From Acidobacteriota bacterium (GTDB lineage: Bacteria; Acidobacteriota; Blastocatellia; UBA7656), in contig JACQDB010000138.1 of assembly GCA_016201275.1 (NCBI GenBank), positions 124,001-188,000 on the forward strand: 64,000 bases of DNA, given 5' to 3'. The translations under genes and the position numbers were made by a program. This document shows positions 40,601 through 50,648 of the stretch, piece after piece; the stretch's first letter is position 1; every line of letters begins with the position of its first letter. The notes below the pieces were generated by a model. That model was not told the DNA's origin, did not search any database, and saw nothing but the letters and a program-made list of their open reading frames with translations.

Positions 40601-42303
40601 TTAGGACCGGAAACCGTGGTGAAGGTCTGCGTCATATACGGCTTGACCGGAGCGCTGCCGCTGTCGTTCGGCAAATAGATGCGAAACGAATTGGCGTTGG
40701 GATTAGCGGTCGGCGGATTGGCTGCCGATTGATAATTGCTCATGTACACAGTGGCATAGTTGCCGTTGGGCGTGCCGCTGACCAGATAACTGGAAATTGA
40801 TATGCTGGAACTCCATATGCCGTAATCGGTAGAAGAAGCATCTGTCGTATAGCCCGTAAAGCTGTCGCGCCGCCAGGCATTGTTGGCAGACAGCGAGGAC
40901 GAAGCGTAGTTCTGAGTGAAAGCACTGGAACGGCTGGTAAAGCTCATCGAGCCGACCGTGCCGCTGTTGCTGTCGTAATCGAAATCATTTTTCGCGCAAG
41001 AGCAGCCGGAGGAGATATACGGATAGAAGGTATAGCTACGAGAGTTGGTGCCGCTGGTCGGAGGATTGACGCCGATCTCCATCAGCGACTCCACATAGAC
41101 ATTCAATTCGGTGCCGCCCGCTCCCGCCGTGCCATCGTGAGCGCGCACCCCAACAGCATTAATATCATCGCCAACCGTCACGCTTGAAGATTCATCAATT
41201 CGCAGTTCCCAATGCCCCGCCTCAACGGTGCTGTCTTTGATCTGCACGTTGTCCACAAAAAAGGATTTGGTTCCCGAATAGCCCGTCACTTCGATAAAGC
41301 GTATGCGGGTGTTGGTGGCCTGGTAAGCGCTGATGTTATACGAACGCGAGGTGGCGGCAAAAGTGCCGGTAAAGGTCTCCAGCGTTGTCCAACTGCCGCC
41401 GCCGTTGGCCGACACCTGCACGCGCATCTGATCCGTAGCGCTCGTCCCGGTGGTGCGAAAGTTAAAGGTCAGAGTGGCGCTTGAGAAATTGGCAAGGTTG
41501 GCTTCGCGTTCAATCGTGGAAGGACTGGCATTGCCATCATCGCGAATGCGTAACTCTCCGCCTGTCACGCGCATCAGCCCGCCGGTAGCGCTGTTATCAT
41601 CATTGGTCTCCGTCCAATTGGTCGCCCAGTTTAGGGTGCCATCATTATTGGTATAGGCGTTGGCGCTGAAGTTATCGCGCACCGTGTCGCCGGTGGAATC
41701 GAAAAATGTCAACCAGGCATTATCGGCTCCCGCCGGTTGCGTCGCATCTCCTATGGTGAATTGCGTAGGTCGCGCATTGCCGTTAGGGTCAATCAAGGTG
41801 TACTGCGCTGAGGTATCGAAACCGCCACGGTCGCGGTCGCGTCCGGCAGCAGCTTCCGAGGTGCCGCCTAAACCAATATCCGCGTCGAATAACTCCACCA
41901 CCAAGTGGCTCTGTCCGGCTGGCACTTCAATAAAATAGCGATAATAAGTATCGAGTCCGGCGGCGTCGGAAACGTAGTCGCCAAAGGCTGTAGAAGAGCC
42001 GCTACCGGCAATCATAAACAATCCGTTGGTGCCGCTGGAAGCCGCTGGACTGATCTGTTTGTTGAGAGCCGAGGTTTTGGCGGCAGTCTTTTTCACCGCT
42101 GTAGGATTGGGTTTTTCTGATGGCGGTGGTGAGGAGGTGGATACAGGTTGAGAATTTCGGTTGCGTGAAACGGCGATGCTAGCCTTTGTATTTCCGGTGA
42201 TCAGAGTGTTGAGCAATAGGAGAAAAGGAAGAGCCACCAATAAAACTACTATTGGTTTCAAAGGTCTGCTAGTCGCTTTGGAGATCGAGCGAATAGAGTT
42301 CAT
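37696..42303 (-). CDS. large secreted C25 (gingipain-like) cysteine peptidase
   Basis: 1,535 residues. Signal anchor (about 17-37), a Ser/Thr/Pro-rich linker, beta-sandwich regions (about 85-400, with repeated FxDN and TTGT motifs), a DUF11-like domain (about 585-680), and a C-terminal peptidase C25 domain (about 1200-1535) containing AGHGS (catalytic His about 1414) and SMSCLNG (catalytic Cys about 1447). The DFNNDGISDLPVGRLP segment is typical of gingipain-like enzymes. A surface or secreted proteinase is likely. No C-terminal sorting domain is seen, since the catalytic domain ends the protein. Confidence 0.8.
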   Translation of the reverse strand: MNSIRSISKATSRPLKPIVVLLVALPFLLLLNTLITGNTKASIAVSRNRNSQPVSTSSPPPSEKPNPTAVKKTAAKTSALNKQISPAASSGTNGLFMIAGSGSSTAFGDYVSDAAGLDTYYRYFIEVPAGQSHLVVELFDADIGLGGTSEAAAGRDRDRGGFDTSAQYTLIDPNGNARPTQFTIGDATQPAGADNAWLTFFDSTGDTVRDNFSANAYTNNDGTLNWATNWTETNDDNSATGGLMRVTGGELRIRDDGNASPSTIEREANLANFSSATLTFNFRTTGTSATDQMRVQVSANGGGSWTTLETFTGTFAATSRSYNISAYQATNTRIRFIEVTGYSGTKSFFVDNVQIKDSTVEAGHWELRIDESSSVTVGDDINAVGVRAHDGTAGAGGTELNVYVESLMEIGVNPPTSGTNSRSYTFYPYISSGCSCAKNDFDYDSNSGTVGSMSFTSRSSAFTQNYASSSLSANNAWRRDSFTGYTTDASSTDYGIWSSSISISSYLVSGTPNGNYATVYMSNYQSAANPPTANPNANSFRIYLPNDSGSAPVKPYMTQTFTTVSGPNPPQVGQPTRYEITVAVVNPAAQAITFSTPSDIVTANVPGSGAVYAGSATVSQGSVVSQPAVGGTGNLTWNPGSVAASATVTLKYRVDVTPTSTGQRIPLVGTVASGNGTRGQWLDETGKAAQSRATYLFGPLCEIAVTQQAPTAVDLVEFSATQDGEGVLLQWQTGFEADNLGFHLYRDEGGNRTPVNAQLIAGSALTTGIHSVLQSGERYVWRDHTPSKDASYWLEDIDLNGASTWHGPFGVTPNATAATLLQNNSAELIHQGENQDSPAAASRVVEATAPLPRPARPTKIVAAAVPPTSTQAAVKLFVTHEGWYRVTQAELVKAGFSANVETALLQLYVDGQEQPIWISTNKDGRSDDSLAIEFYGMGVNTTTSPSRVYWLVVGSRPGKRLPQTKVEAKPVALTSFSTTVERRDRTIYFSSLRNGDVENFFGAVIAAKPVVQELQLPHVDLTASRPAELTVALQGVTLVSHRVAVQLNGQVVGEVLIDRQKAASQKFSVPHSWLREGSNQVQLVAVNSANDINLVDSLRLTYQHTFNADDDALKLTVNGKASITIDGFTSAAIRVLDVTDANNVKELQGKVEETKQGFAISLIPGDAGPRNLLALTDRKMQTVAAIKAEVASNWRTTNQAADFVIITCRDFFPALEVFTKVRQSQGYRVALIDVEDLYDEFAYGQKTPQAIKDFLLFARANWQSAPKFLLLAGDASYDPKNYLGAGNFDFVPTKLWDSATMETATDDWFADFNNDGISDLPVGRLPIRSLTEANLLVNKIINYGSQDAASSALLVSDANDGFNFEQSSTRLRQLLPVEMSVQEIDRGQMDTRTAKQLLLEGFSQGQRLINYAGHGSVNLWRGNLLTAAEARALTNGGRLPVLVSMSCLNGYFQDPVLESLGESLLKAEQGGAVAVWASSATTSPEAQAQMNQQFFRNVFVTRTIGEAISRAKQSIRDEDVRRSWIYLGDPTMVLR

Positions 42304-42566
42304 GGTCTTACACCTACGCTGCTGACTATTTAATTATTGAAACAACTCACCAAGCTCGTTTATGGGGAATGCCAGGCAAAGTAGTAATCATCGAAGGAGC
42401 ATTGCTTCAAACAGGCTTATCATAAGTTACCCCATTGCGTAGTTCAATAGTTTTATTTAAGGATTTCTCAGCCTCTCGCTTTCACCCTTTCGGTCAGAAT
42501 CAATCAACCGCTGGCGGCGTTCCGCGCATCTTTGTAGAGCGATTTTTGTTTGAGATTACGGAAACC

Positions 42567-42758
42567 TCAAATCCGTTGAGCAGCGGTCTTCGACCGTGCG
42601 AAGGTCTTCGACCGCCGCTCAACGATAGCGCGTTCCGTACCCCCATATGAAAACTGCTCTAAACAATCGAATAAATTTTGAATCGGCACAGCAGTTCCAA
42701 AGAAGACCGGAGTGCTGCTGAGTTTGTCGGGAGTCGCTTCGATCAATTGTTGGCTCAT
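42567..42758 (-). pseudogene. truncated DUF433 gene
   Basis: Residues 1-35 (LIEATPDKLSSTPVFFGTAV, then PIQNLFDCLEQ) match the start of DUF433 proteins, small winged-helix antitoxin-like proteins. After Gln35 the expected acidic helices are absent and the frame runs into a palindromic repeat (42574-42624), ending after 28 unrelated residues. A ribosome-like site precedes the ATG at 42758. It reads as a relic truncated by rearrangement or repeat insertion. Confidence 0.55.
42574..42624. repeat. palindromic repeat at the end of the DUF433 relic
   Basis: Arms CGTTGAGC-AGCGGTC (42574-42588) and GACCGCCGCTCAACG (42610-42624) match with one mismatch; the loop region holds a second GGTCTTCGACCG dyad. 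It covers the point beyond which the DUF433 frame is no longer recognisable. Confidence 0.6.
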
Positions 42759-42786
42759 AACTTCACCGCCAAAACATCAACCTATT

Positions 42787-44382
42787 TTACTCTGCCGCGA
42801 CATATTCGCCGAAGACGTTTCGCAAGCTATCGGAAATTTCGCCCAGCGTCGCATACGCTTCAACGGCGGTGAGGATGCGCGGCATCAGGTTGTCATTCAT
42901 TCGCGCAGCCTGCGCGATTTGATGCAAAGCGGCTTCGACGGCTTTTGCATCGCGGCGCTCACGCACGGCTTGCACTCTTGCGACTTGTTCGCGCTCTAAT
43001 TTTTCATCAAGGCGCAGCACAGGCATTCGCACTTCTTCATCCATCGTGAAGCGATTGACGCCAACCACGATTTGCTCGTTAGCTTCAACCGCCAGTTGGT
43101 AAGTATAGGAAGCGCGTTCGATTTCGCGTTGCACAAAACCTTTCTCTATCGCCATTAACATTCCACCCAAATCGTCAATCTTTTGGATGTACTCCATCGC
43201 CAGTCTCTCTATTTCGTTGGTCAAATGTTCTATCGTGTATGAACCGGCAAGGGCGTCCGCCGTATCCGCTACGCCGGATTCGTAACCAATCACCTGCTGT
43301 GTGCGAAGCGCGATTCTTGCCGCGTGTTCCGTAGGCAAACCCAGAGCTTCGTCCATCGAATTGGTGTGCAGCGATTGCGCCCCACCTAAGACCGCTGCTA
43401 GAGCTTGAATGGTGGTGCGTATGATGTTGAGTTCCGCTTGCTGCGCTGTCAGCGTTGAGCCTGCGGTCTGCGCGTGAAAACGCAAGGCCTGCGAACGCGC
43501 ATCTTTTGCGCCGAACCTATCGCGCATAATCTTTGCCCACAAACGCCGCGCCGCGCGAAACTTTGCCACCTCTTCTAAAAATTGATTGTGCGAGTTGAAA
43601 AAGAAAGCGATGCGCGGCGCGAAATCATCAACGCCGAGGCCTGCATCAACCGCCGCTTGCACGTAGCAAATCGCATCCGCCAAAGTAAATGCTACCTCTT
43701 GCGCGGCAGTCGAACCGGCTTCGCGTATGTGATAACCGGAGATCGAAATGGTGTTCCATTTGGGAACCTCTTTGGCGCAATAAGCGAAAATATCCGTGAC
43801 GATTCTAAGCGATGGGTGCGGCGGATAAATATAGGTGCCGCGTGCGATGTACTCTTTAAGAATGTCGTTTTGAATCGTGCCGGAAATTTTGGCGGGCGAG
43901 ACATTTTGTTTCTTGGCTACGGCAATGTACATAGCAAGCAGAATCGCCGCCGTCGAATTGATGGTCATCGAAGTCGAAACTTTATCAAGCGGGATTTGCT
44001 CGAATAAGGTTTCCATATCTTCTAGGGTATCAATTGCCACGCCGACTTTGCCGACTTCGCCTTGCGCCATTGCGTGGTCAGAGTCGTAGCCCATCTGCGT
44101 AGGTAAATCGAAGGCTACGGACAAACCCGTCTGTCCTTGCGACAGCAGATAGCGATAGCGCGCATTCGATTCGGCTGCCGTAGCAAAGCCCGCGTACTGG
44201 CGCATCGTCCACAGCTTGCTGCGGTACATGGTCGGGTAAGGTCCGCGAGTGAAGGGAAACTGCCCGGGGTTTGCCAAGTCTTGTTGATAATCAATCGCCG
44301 CGTCTTCGGGACCGAAGGCGACTTTCATTTCAATGCCTGAAGTAGTTTGCGCGGTTTTTTCGCTTCGTTCTTTTGAACTCAT
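42787..44382 (-). CDS. methylmalonyl-CoA mutase, large (catalytic) subunit
   Basis: 531 residues from the ATG at 44382. [20 protein letters not shown] and [18 protein letters not shown] are typical of the acyl-CoA mutase TIM barrel, followed by [21 protein letters not shown]. The Arg in [13 protein letters not shown] occupies the place of the carboxylate-binding Arg of methylmalonyl-CoA mutase (a Gln in isobutyryl-CoA mutase), which favours the former. The B12-binding domain is absent, so a separate small subunit is required and is not next to it. It interconverts succinyl-CoA and methylmalonyl-CoA. Confidence 0.85.
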   Translation of the reverse strand: MSSKERSEKTAQTTSGIEMKVAFGPEDAAIDYQQDLANPGQFPFTRGPYPTMYRSKLWTMRQYAGFATAAESNARYRYLLSQGQTGLSVAFDLPTQMGYDSDHAMAQGEVGKVGVAIDTLEDMETLFEQIPLDKVSTSMTINSTAAILLAMYIAVAKKQNVSPAKISGTIQNDILKEYIARGTYIYPPHPSLRIVTDIFAYCAKEVPKWNTISISGYHIREAGSTAAQEVAFTLADAICYVQAAVDAGLGVDDFAPRIAFFFNSHNQFLEEVAKFRAARRLWAKIMRDRFGAKDARSQALRFHAQTAGSTLTAQQAELNIIRTTIQALAAVLGGAQSLHTNSMDEALGLPTEHAARIALRTQQVIGYESGVADTADALAGSYTIEHLTNEIERLAMEYIQKIDDLGGMLMAIEKGFVQREIERASYTYQLAVEANEQIVVGVNRFTMDEEVRMPVLRLDEKLEREQVARVQAVRERRDAKAVEAALHQIAQAARMNDNLMPRILTAVEAYATLGEISDSLRNVFGEYVAAE

Positions 44383-44529
44383 AATCAGCGTTGAGACTAA
44401 CAAAACACTCTAAGGCTTGCCAGTCGGCGTGGCTGTACGAAAGCTATGCTTGAAACTTCTGTGGGGTCATTAGAGTTCTCGACGATGAGGAAAGTCGCGT
44501 GGTGAAATCGCGAAGAGCAATCAAAAGCC

Positions 44530-45831
44530 TTAGAGTTGGCAATCGCTGCGAGAGGGCAGCAAAGAGCTTGCGACAATTGCCAGAAAAATCAGCACTGCGC
44601 CGATAAAAACTAACGAATGCCCATCGCACCATTCGGCGGCAGCAAGACCTATCAATTTCGGGCTGGTGAGATTAAACAACGCGAAAGTTATTGCCAATGT
44701 CGCCAGAGAAAACTTTTTCACTCGTGATGTAGGTTGGCGCAAGACTTGGCTAATTAAAAACGCTATGGGCAAAATCAAGATCACGAAATGTTGCTTCCAA
44801 CTGAGCGGCGAAAGCAGCGCCGACAAGCAGAAGAACAGCGCCGCCGCAGCTATCTGTTTTTTGGCTTTGAATGCCGCAAAAAACGCCAGTGCCAGAAAAG
44901 CCAAGCCGATAATCATGGTCGTGGTGCTTGCCGGATCGGTCGCTTCAGTGTTGCCTTTGATGCGTTCAATCGCAGCGCGTAAAGATTGATTGCCGTGATA
45001 AGCGAGATTGAAGCCTTGCTCGTTGTTAATCGTGCGATTGACAAAAGTACGGAACGCTGCGGGAGCGCGAGAACCGAACGGCGCAAAGCTCAAAGCCGTT
45101 ACCACAACCAACAATGCAACACAGGCAGCCGCAAATTTTACTCTGCCTTTGGCAAGGTGATAGAGCAGGAAAACCAGCGGCGTGATTTTGATTGATACTG
45201 CTAAAACCAAGGCAATAGCCGAGAGGATTTTTTTATCCTTCGAGTAAAAATAGAGATGTGCCAACGCCAACGCAGCAACCAAGATATTCACTTGCCCATA
45301 ATCGAAGTTATCTAAAACGAAGCGCAATAAAATAATCAACGTAAGGGTTTGGAGTACCGCCTTCAGGCGGAAGCTTCCTTTGAAGAAACTTCCGCCTGAA
45401 GGCGGTACTCCAAACTCTTGGGATTTTTCCTTGATGAAACTTCCGCCTGAAGGCGGTACTACGAATTCTTGTTCATCTCGAACTACCAGCCGTGCAGACA
45501 TTCGCAAAGCCGCCAACAAAGAAAACGCGCTAATCAAAAACCAACTATATGCGGCAAAGGGCAAAGGCAATGCCGCAAGTGGCACAAGCAATTCGGCTAA
45601 TAAGGGCGGATAAAGATAAGGCGTCCACGCGCCTAAAGAGTTGTCGTAAGGGGTTCGCCCCGCAACCATCTCTTGCGCGGCAAAGTAATAGACATTGAAA
45701 TCATTTTTGTATTGCTGTGGATTTGCGCCTGAACGCTGCGCGAAATAGATGCCGCCGAGCAAAACGGCAAGGATGAAAAAAAGCTTCAACGGCGAGAGTT
45801 TACGCGACGCTTTCTTTGCTGATTCATTCAT
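44530..45831 (-). CDS. GT87-type polytopic membrane glycosyltransferase
   Basis: 433 residues with about nine to ten hydrophobic helices (FFILAVLLGGIYFAQ at 18-32, repeated to the C-terminus). NDFNVYYFAAQEMVAGRTPYD and YLYPPLLAELLVPLAALP are the loop motifs of GT87/DUF2029 family enzymes, which use polyprenyl-phosphate sugar donors at the membrane. Between helices (residues about 120-160) it carries an in-frame insertion with two VPPSGGSF repeats, coded by palindromic DNA. The insertion lies in a loop and may be tolerated. Confidence 0.75.
   Translation of the reverse strand: MNESAKKASRKLSPLKLFFILAVLLGGIYFAQRSGANPQQYKNDFNVYYFAAQEMVAGRTPYDNSLGAWTPYLYPPLLAELLVPLAALPLPFAAYSWFLISAFSLLAALRMSARLVVRDEQEFVVPPSGGSFIKEKSQEFGVPPSGGSFFKGSFRLKAVLQTLTLIILLRFVLDNFDYGQVNILVAALALAHLYFYSKDKKILSAIALVLAVSIKITPLVFLLYHLAKGRVKFAAACVALLVVVTALSFAPFGSRAPAAFRTFVNRTINNEQGFNLAYHGNQSLRAAIERIKGNTEATDPASTTTMIIGLAFLALAFFAAFKAKKQIAAAALFFCLSALLSPLSWKQHFVILILPIAFLISQVLRQPTSRVKKFSLATLAITFALFNLTSPKLIGLAAAEWCDGHSLVFIGAVLIFLAIVASSLLPSRSDCQL
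45349..45460 (-). repeat. PPSGGS-coding palindromic repeats inside GT87 gene
   Basis: Three copies of a palindrome around CCGCC-TGAA-GGCGG: copy A inverted (45349-45373) and copy B (45389-45413) form a perfect 25-bp hairpin; copy C is at 45437-45460. Read in the gene's frame they give VPPSGGSF twice. Total in-frame insertion is about 110 bp. Confidence 0.85.
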
Positions 45832-45966
45832 TCGCTCATTCGCTAAAAGAGGGCGGCGCAGCCGCAGAATATTTAATACAGACTTCTCGGAAAGGCAGCG
45901 CCTATCCCCACATCAAAGCGGCACAGCCGCAAGAACCTTTGCAAGAACACTAGATCAGTTTCTGCT

Positions 45967-45999
45967 TGTACGGGCGACCCTGCGGTGGTCGCCCGTACA
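45967..45999. repeat. dispersed palindromic repeat
   Basis: 13-bp perfect arms (45967-45979 with 45987-45999) with a 7-nt loop; the half TGTACGGGCGACCCT is shared with the repeat at 27586. It lies in the gap between the GT87 and cdsA genes. Confidence 0.75.
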
Positions 46000-46060
46000 T
46001 TCAGGTGCAAAGCGCTCTAATCCGAACAATACTGATAAAAAAATTGCCAGCCGACTCACA

Positions 46061-46882
46061 TCAAAAGTATTCGCCAAACCAGCGCCAATAAAAATAGAGC
46101 AACGGCGCGCAAAACAGTATGCTGTCAACGCGATCCAGCATCCCGCCATGTCCCGGCAAAAGCGTCCCCGAATCTTTCACTTCAGAACCGCGCTTGAGCA
46201 TAGACTCCGCTAAATCACCGACCGGACCAACCAGACCAATCAAGGCTCCAAGCAGTAACGAGTGCAGCAAATTCATTTCGTGAAAAAATGCCCATCGGCA
46301 CAAAGGACCCGCTGCGATTGCCGCAATCAATCCGCCAACGAAACCTTCAATAGTCTTGCCCGGACTGATGCGCGGCGCGAGTTTGTTTTTGCCTAACGAA
46401 CGCCCTGTGTAATATGCGCCGGTGTCTGTAAAAACAACCATCGCAAAAAACATGGTCAGCAATTTCGCTGCAAGCTGGGTAGTCTGCGCGGTGTCTGGAA
46501 TCATCCGCACACGGACTAAAAATCCCGCCAGCAACGCCACGTAAGCCACACCGAACAGCGTAGCCGCAACCGACACCAACGCATTTTTCAGGTCATCAGG
46601 TTTCATCAAAGCGCAAGCCAGTGACAGCATAACCAGCGCCGTCAGCACTGCCGCAAGCCATTCAACTTTGCCAAAAACAAAACCGGCGACGAGGGCAAGC
46701 CCTGCGAGGTAGCCTAAAAAATTATGCGTCTGACAACCGACTTTTGCCGCCAAGTTGTAAAATTCGCTGATGGCGATGACGATGGCGATGGCGGCAAGCG
46801 CGGCGAAGAAATAAGGGATGCTGCTCCACACCGTGTAGAGCAAAATCGGCAGCACGACTAGGGCGGTGAGGATTCGTTTCAT
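46061..46882 (-). CDS. cdsA: phosphatidate cytidylyltransferase CdsA
   Basis: 273 residues from the ATG at 46882. About seven to eight membrane helices. The C-terminal CDP-DAG synthase signature is clear: PVGDLAESMLKRGSEVKDSG, LLPGHGGMLDRVDSILFC. FTDTGAYYTGRSLGKNKLAPRISPGKTIEG is also typical. It forms CDP-diacylglycerol from phosphatidate and CTP in the inner membrane. The frame is open to 47068 but the upstream part overlaps uppS. It is 62 nt downstream of uppS, a common pair. Confidence 0.95.
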   Translation of the reverse strand: MKRILTALVVLPILLYTVWSSIPYFFAALAAIAIVIAISEFYNLAAKVGCQTHNFLGYLAGLALVAGFVFGKVEWLAAVLTALVMLSLACALMKPDDLKNALVSVAATLFGVAYVALLAGFLVRVRMIPDTAQTTQLAAKLLTMFFAMVVFTDTGAYYTGRSLGKNKLAPRISPGKTIEGFVGGLIAAIAAGPLCRWAFFHEMNLLHSLLLGALIGLVGPVGDLAESMLKRGSEVKDSGTLLPGHGGMLDRVDSILFCAPLLYFYWRWFGEYF

Positions 46883-46944
46883 AGATTGAGGTTGAACAGC
46901 ACACACGAATCGGCAAAGGCTCGCGCTTGCCGCTCTTGTTTCGG

Positions 46945-47769
46945 CTATTTCAGGTTGGCCACGAAGAGCGAATTTTTCTCCGGCGTTTTGACATCGCCGT
47001 AACGGCGTTCGCGTCTTTGAAATTCGAGAACCGCCGCGAAAAAATCGGCGCGGCGAAAATCCGGCCACAAGGTTTCAGTCACATAAATTTCGCTGTAGGC
47101 GATCTGCCACAACAGAAAATTCGATACACGCATTTCGCCGCTCGTGCGAATCAACAAATCCGGATCGGGCAAGCCGCGTGTATAAAGATGGCGTGCCAAA
47201 TCGGCTTCGCTGATTTGTGCGGGGTCTTGGTGATGATGCGCTGCTTCGGTGACAATGCTCTTGATGGCATCCAGAATGTCCGCACGTCCGCTGTAATTGA
47301 GCGCCACGCTCAACACCGTGCCGGTATTGGTTTCGGTGTCGCGGCGTGCCTGCTCAATTTCGCGGCGCACCGAGGCATCAAGGTCTTGTTCGCGACCAAT
47401 AGTTTGAAAGCGTATATTGTTGTCCTGCAAGGTGCGAATCTCTTTGCGTAAAAACTCTTTCAACAGCGCCATCAAGGCCTGCACTTCCAGTTTCGGGCGT
47501 TTCCAGTTCTCCGTCGAAAAAGCGTAGAGCGTCAGGTAAGCAATATGCAATCGCGCCGCTGTGTCCACCGCTGCGCGCACCGATTCCGCGCCGGCTCGAT
47601 GACCGGCTACGCGAGGCAGATTGCGCCGCGCCGCCCAGCGTCCGTTGCCATCCATGATGATGGCGACGTGCGCGGGCAAACGCTCGACTTCCAATTGGCG
47701 AAGCAACAGGTCGTCCTTCGCGTTGGCTTCAATAAGGCCGGCAAAATTTTTCAGTAGCTGCTTTTGCAT
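46945..47769 (-). CDS. uppS: isoprenyl transferase (undecaprenyl diphosphate synthase)
   Basis: 274 residues. HVAIIMDGNGRWA (D40 catalytic), GHRAGAESVRAAV, LYAFSTENWKRP, and the C-terminal RTSGEMRVSNFLLWQIAYSE are the conserved blocks of cis-prenyltransferases. It makes the C55 carrier lipid for cell-wall synthesis in the cytoplasm. It is followed by cdsA on the same strand. Confidence 0.95.
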   Translation of the reverse strand: MQKQLLKNFAGLIEANAKDDLLLRQLEVERLPAHVAIIMDGNGRWAARRNLPRVAGHRAGAESVRAAVDTAARLHIAYLTLYAFSTENWKRPKLEVQALMALLKEFLRKEIRTLQDNNIRFQTIGREQDLDASVRREIEQARRDTETNTGTVLSVALNYSGRADILDAIKSIVTEAAHHHQDPAQISEADLARHLYTRGLPDPDLLIRTSGEMRVSNFLLWQIAYSEIYVTETLWPDFRRADFFAAVLEFQRRERRYGDVKTPEKNSLFVANLK

Positions 47770-47870
47770 GAAGGTAAAAATTTTCCTGAAAGCAAAACCC
47801 CCGCGACGCCTGATGCCCGGTTATGCAGGCTTGGCGTTTTCCGCGTTCTCTTTCAGACGGCTGATTATAG

Positions 47871-49013
<1,143 letters not shown>

Positions 49014-49108
49014 TCGTCGCGCCTGAGTTCTTCAACCCAGACGCTTACGCAATGTTGTGGCCTGCAACTTGCCAACCGTCAAGTCTAGCTTGTTGTTGGA
49101 GGTGAGGT

Positions 49109-49750
49109 TTGCGAAAGCTGTTGGCGGCGCTGTTGGCCTATGCCTGGGGAACTTCGTTTTTTGCCTGGGTGCGAAAGTTGGGCAGCTTGGGATTGTTCCT
49201 GTTGGGCATTCTCGATTCGTCATTTTTGTTTCTGCCCTTCGGCAATGACCTGTTATTGATCGCGCTAGTGAGTTCGCAAAGAACCAGCAAAATCTGGATT
49301 CTCTATGTACTTTCAGCGGCCTTGGGTTCGCTTGTCGGCGTCTTTTTCGTTGACCTGATGGCGCGAAAAATGGGCGAACAAGGGTTGGAAAAATTCGTCA
49401 AGGCCAACAAGATTAAACGGTTGAAAGCGAAGATGGAAAAGAATGCCGGGAGAGTAATTTTTGTAGCTACGTTGATGCCGCCGCCCTTCCCGTTCACCGC
49501 TGCGGTGATGACTGCTTCGGCATTGCAGACGCCGCGCAAGGTCGTCTTCACCGCCATCGTATTCGGCAGGTTGGTGCGCTTCACCGTTGAAGCCATACTG
49601 GCGCTATATTTCGGGCGACAGGTACACAGATTTCTGGAATCGGACGTGATGAATTATGTGGTGTATGGATTCATAACGATAGCGGTAATCGGCAGCATCA
49701 TCTCGATTCGCAAATGGCTCGGCAGTCAACAAAAATCCGTCGCGGCTTAA
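49109..49750 (+). CDS. VTT-domain (DedA/YqaA-like) membrane protein
   Basis: 213 residues from the TTG at 49109 (GGAGGT upstream). FLFLPFGNDLLLIALVSSQ, SAALGSLVGVFFVDLMARK and TLMPPPFPFTAAVMTASALQ are the features of the VTT (SNARE-associated) family: re-entrant loop with Pro-rich motif and Gly-rich helix. Five to six hydrophobic segments. It probably scrambles or flips lipids in the inner membrane, as proposed for DedA proteins. Single gene. Confidence 0.75.
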   Translation: MRKLLAALLAYAWGTSFFAWVRKLGSLGLFLLGILDSSFLFLPFGNDLLLIALVSSQRTSKIWILYVLSAALGSLVGVFFVDLMARKMGEQGLEKFVKANKIKRLKAKMEKNAGRVIFVATLMPPPFPFTAAVMTASALQTPRKVVFTAIVFGRLVRFTVEAILALYFGRQVHRFLESDVMNYVVYGFITIAVIGSIISIRKWLGSQQKSVAA

Positions 49751-49791
49751 TACATTGAACCCTGTCACCCTTAGAGGTAAAGAACACACAA

Positions 49792-49824
49792 GAGTAGGGG
49801 CAGGGCTTGTCCCTGCCCCTACTC
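49792..49824. repeat. intergenic palindrome (GTAGGGGCAGGG type)
   Basis: 14-bp perfect arms (49792-49805 with 49811-49824), 5-nt loop, between convergent genes. It may work as a bidirectional terminator, but no T-run is present; the sequence type is a common dispersed palindrome. Confidence 0.65.
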
Positions 49825-49854
49825 AAACTGTCAAAAGAAAGAAATCCAAACCCA

Positions 49855-50610
49855 TCAATAATCAACCCGCAGCAGCGTCAATCCATGCGCTTTAGCGGTT
49901 TGTCCGGCGTTTCGGCGGTCGCCGCTGGCCAGCGCTTCGCCAACCTCTTCGACTTTGCGAAAGCCTCTGCCGACATCTAGCAAAGTTCCGGCCATCGTTC
50001 TGACCATATAGCGCAGAAAACCATCGGCAGTAGCCGTTATCAAAATGCGCTTGCCCGATTTTTCTTCGGCAACCGAAATCTCTAAGCGTGTCAGCGTTCG
50101 CACATGGTCTTTGACTTCGGAATCGGCAACCGTGAAGGCGCTGAAATCATGCTGACCCATCAATAAAGACGCGGCTTCGCGCATCGCTTCCACGTCTAGT
50201 TTATCGCGATGAAAGAGCGCATAGCGATAGTCGAAAGGAGGGATGACTTCACCGGAAAAAATTTTATAGCCGTAAGTTTTCGCTTGCGCCGAAAAGCGCG
50301 CATGAAAATCATCCGCTACCAATTCAACATCCATCACGCGAATATCACGCGGTAGATTGCCGTTGATGGCTTCGCGCAATTTCGTCGGCGTAATTTCACG
50401 CTCAAGAAAAAAGTTCGCCACCTGTCCTTCGGCATGAACTCCTGCATCGGTGCGCCCGGCTCCGTGAAGGGTAACCGCGCGATGGTCGAGCAAAGAAAGC
50501 GCCCGCTGCAATTCCCCTTGAATCGTCAACCCACGCGGTTGAATCTGCCAGCCGTGATAGTTAGTGCCGTCGTATTGAATGGTGATTTTATAATTCGACT
50601 TCTCCCTCAC
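49855..50610 (-). CDS. truA: tRNA pseudouridine(38-40) synthase TruA
   Basis: 251 residues from a GTG. YDGTNYHGWQIQP, HGAGRTDAGVHA with the catalytic Asp (D55), and FLRYMVRTMAGTLLDVGRG are all typical. It isomerises uridines 38-40 in tRNA anticodon arms in the cytoplasm. The gene lies just after pyrE (38 nt) on the same strand. Confidence 0.95.
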   Translation of the reverse strand: MREKSNYKITIQYDGTNYHGWQIQPRGLTIQGELQRALSLLDHRAVTLHGAGRTDAGVHAEGQVANFFLEREITPTKLREAINGNLPRDIRVMDVELVADDFHARFSAQAKTYGYKIFSGEVIPPFDYRYALFHRDKLDVEAMREAASLLMGQHDFSAFTVADSEVKDHVRTLTRLEISVAEEKSGKRILITATADGFLRYMVRTMAGTLLDVGRGFRKVEEVGEALASGDRRNAGQTAKAHGLTLLRVDY

Positions 50611-50648
50611 TCCCCTGCTCCCCTACTCCCCACTCCCCCACGTCCCGT

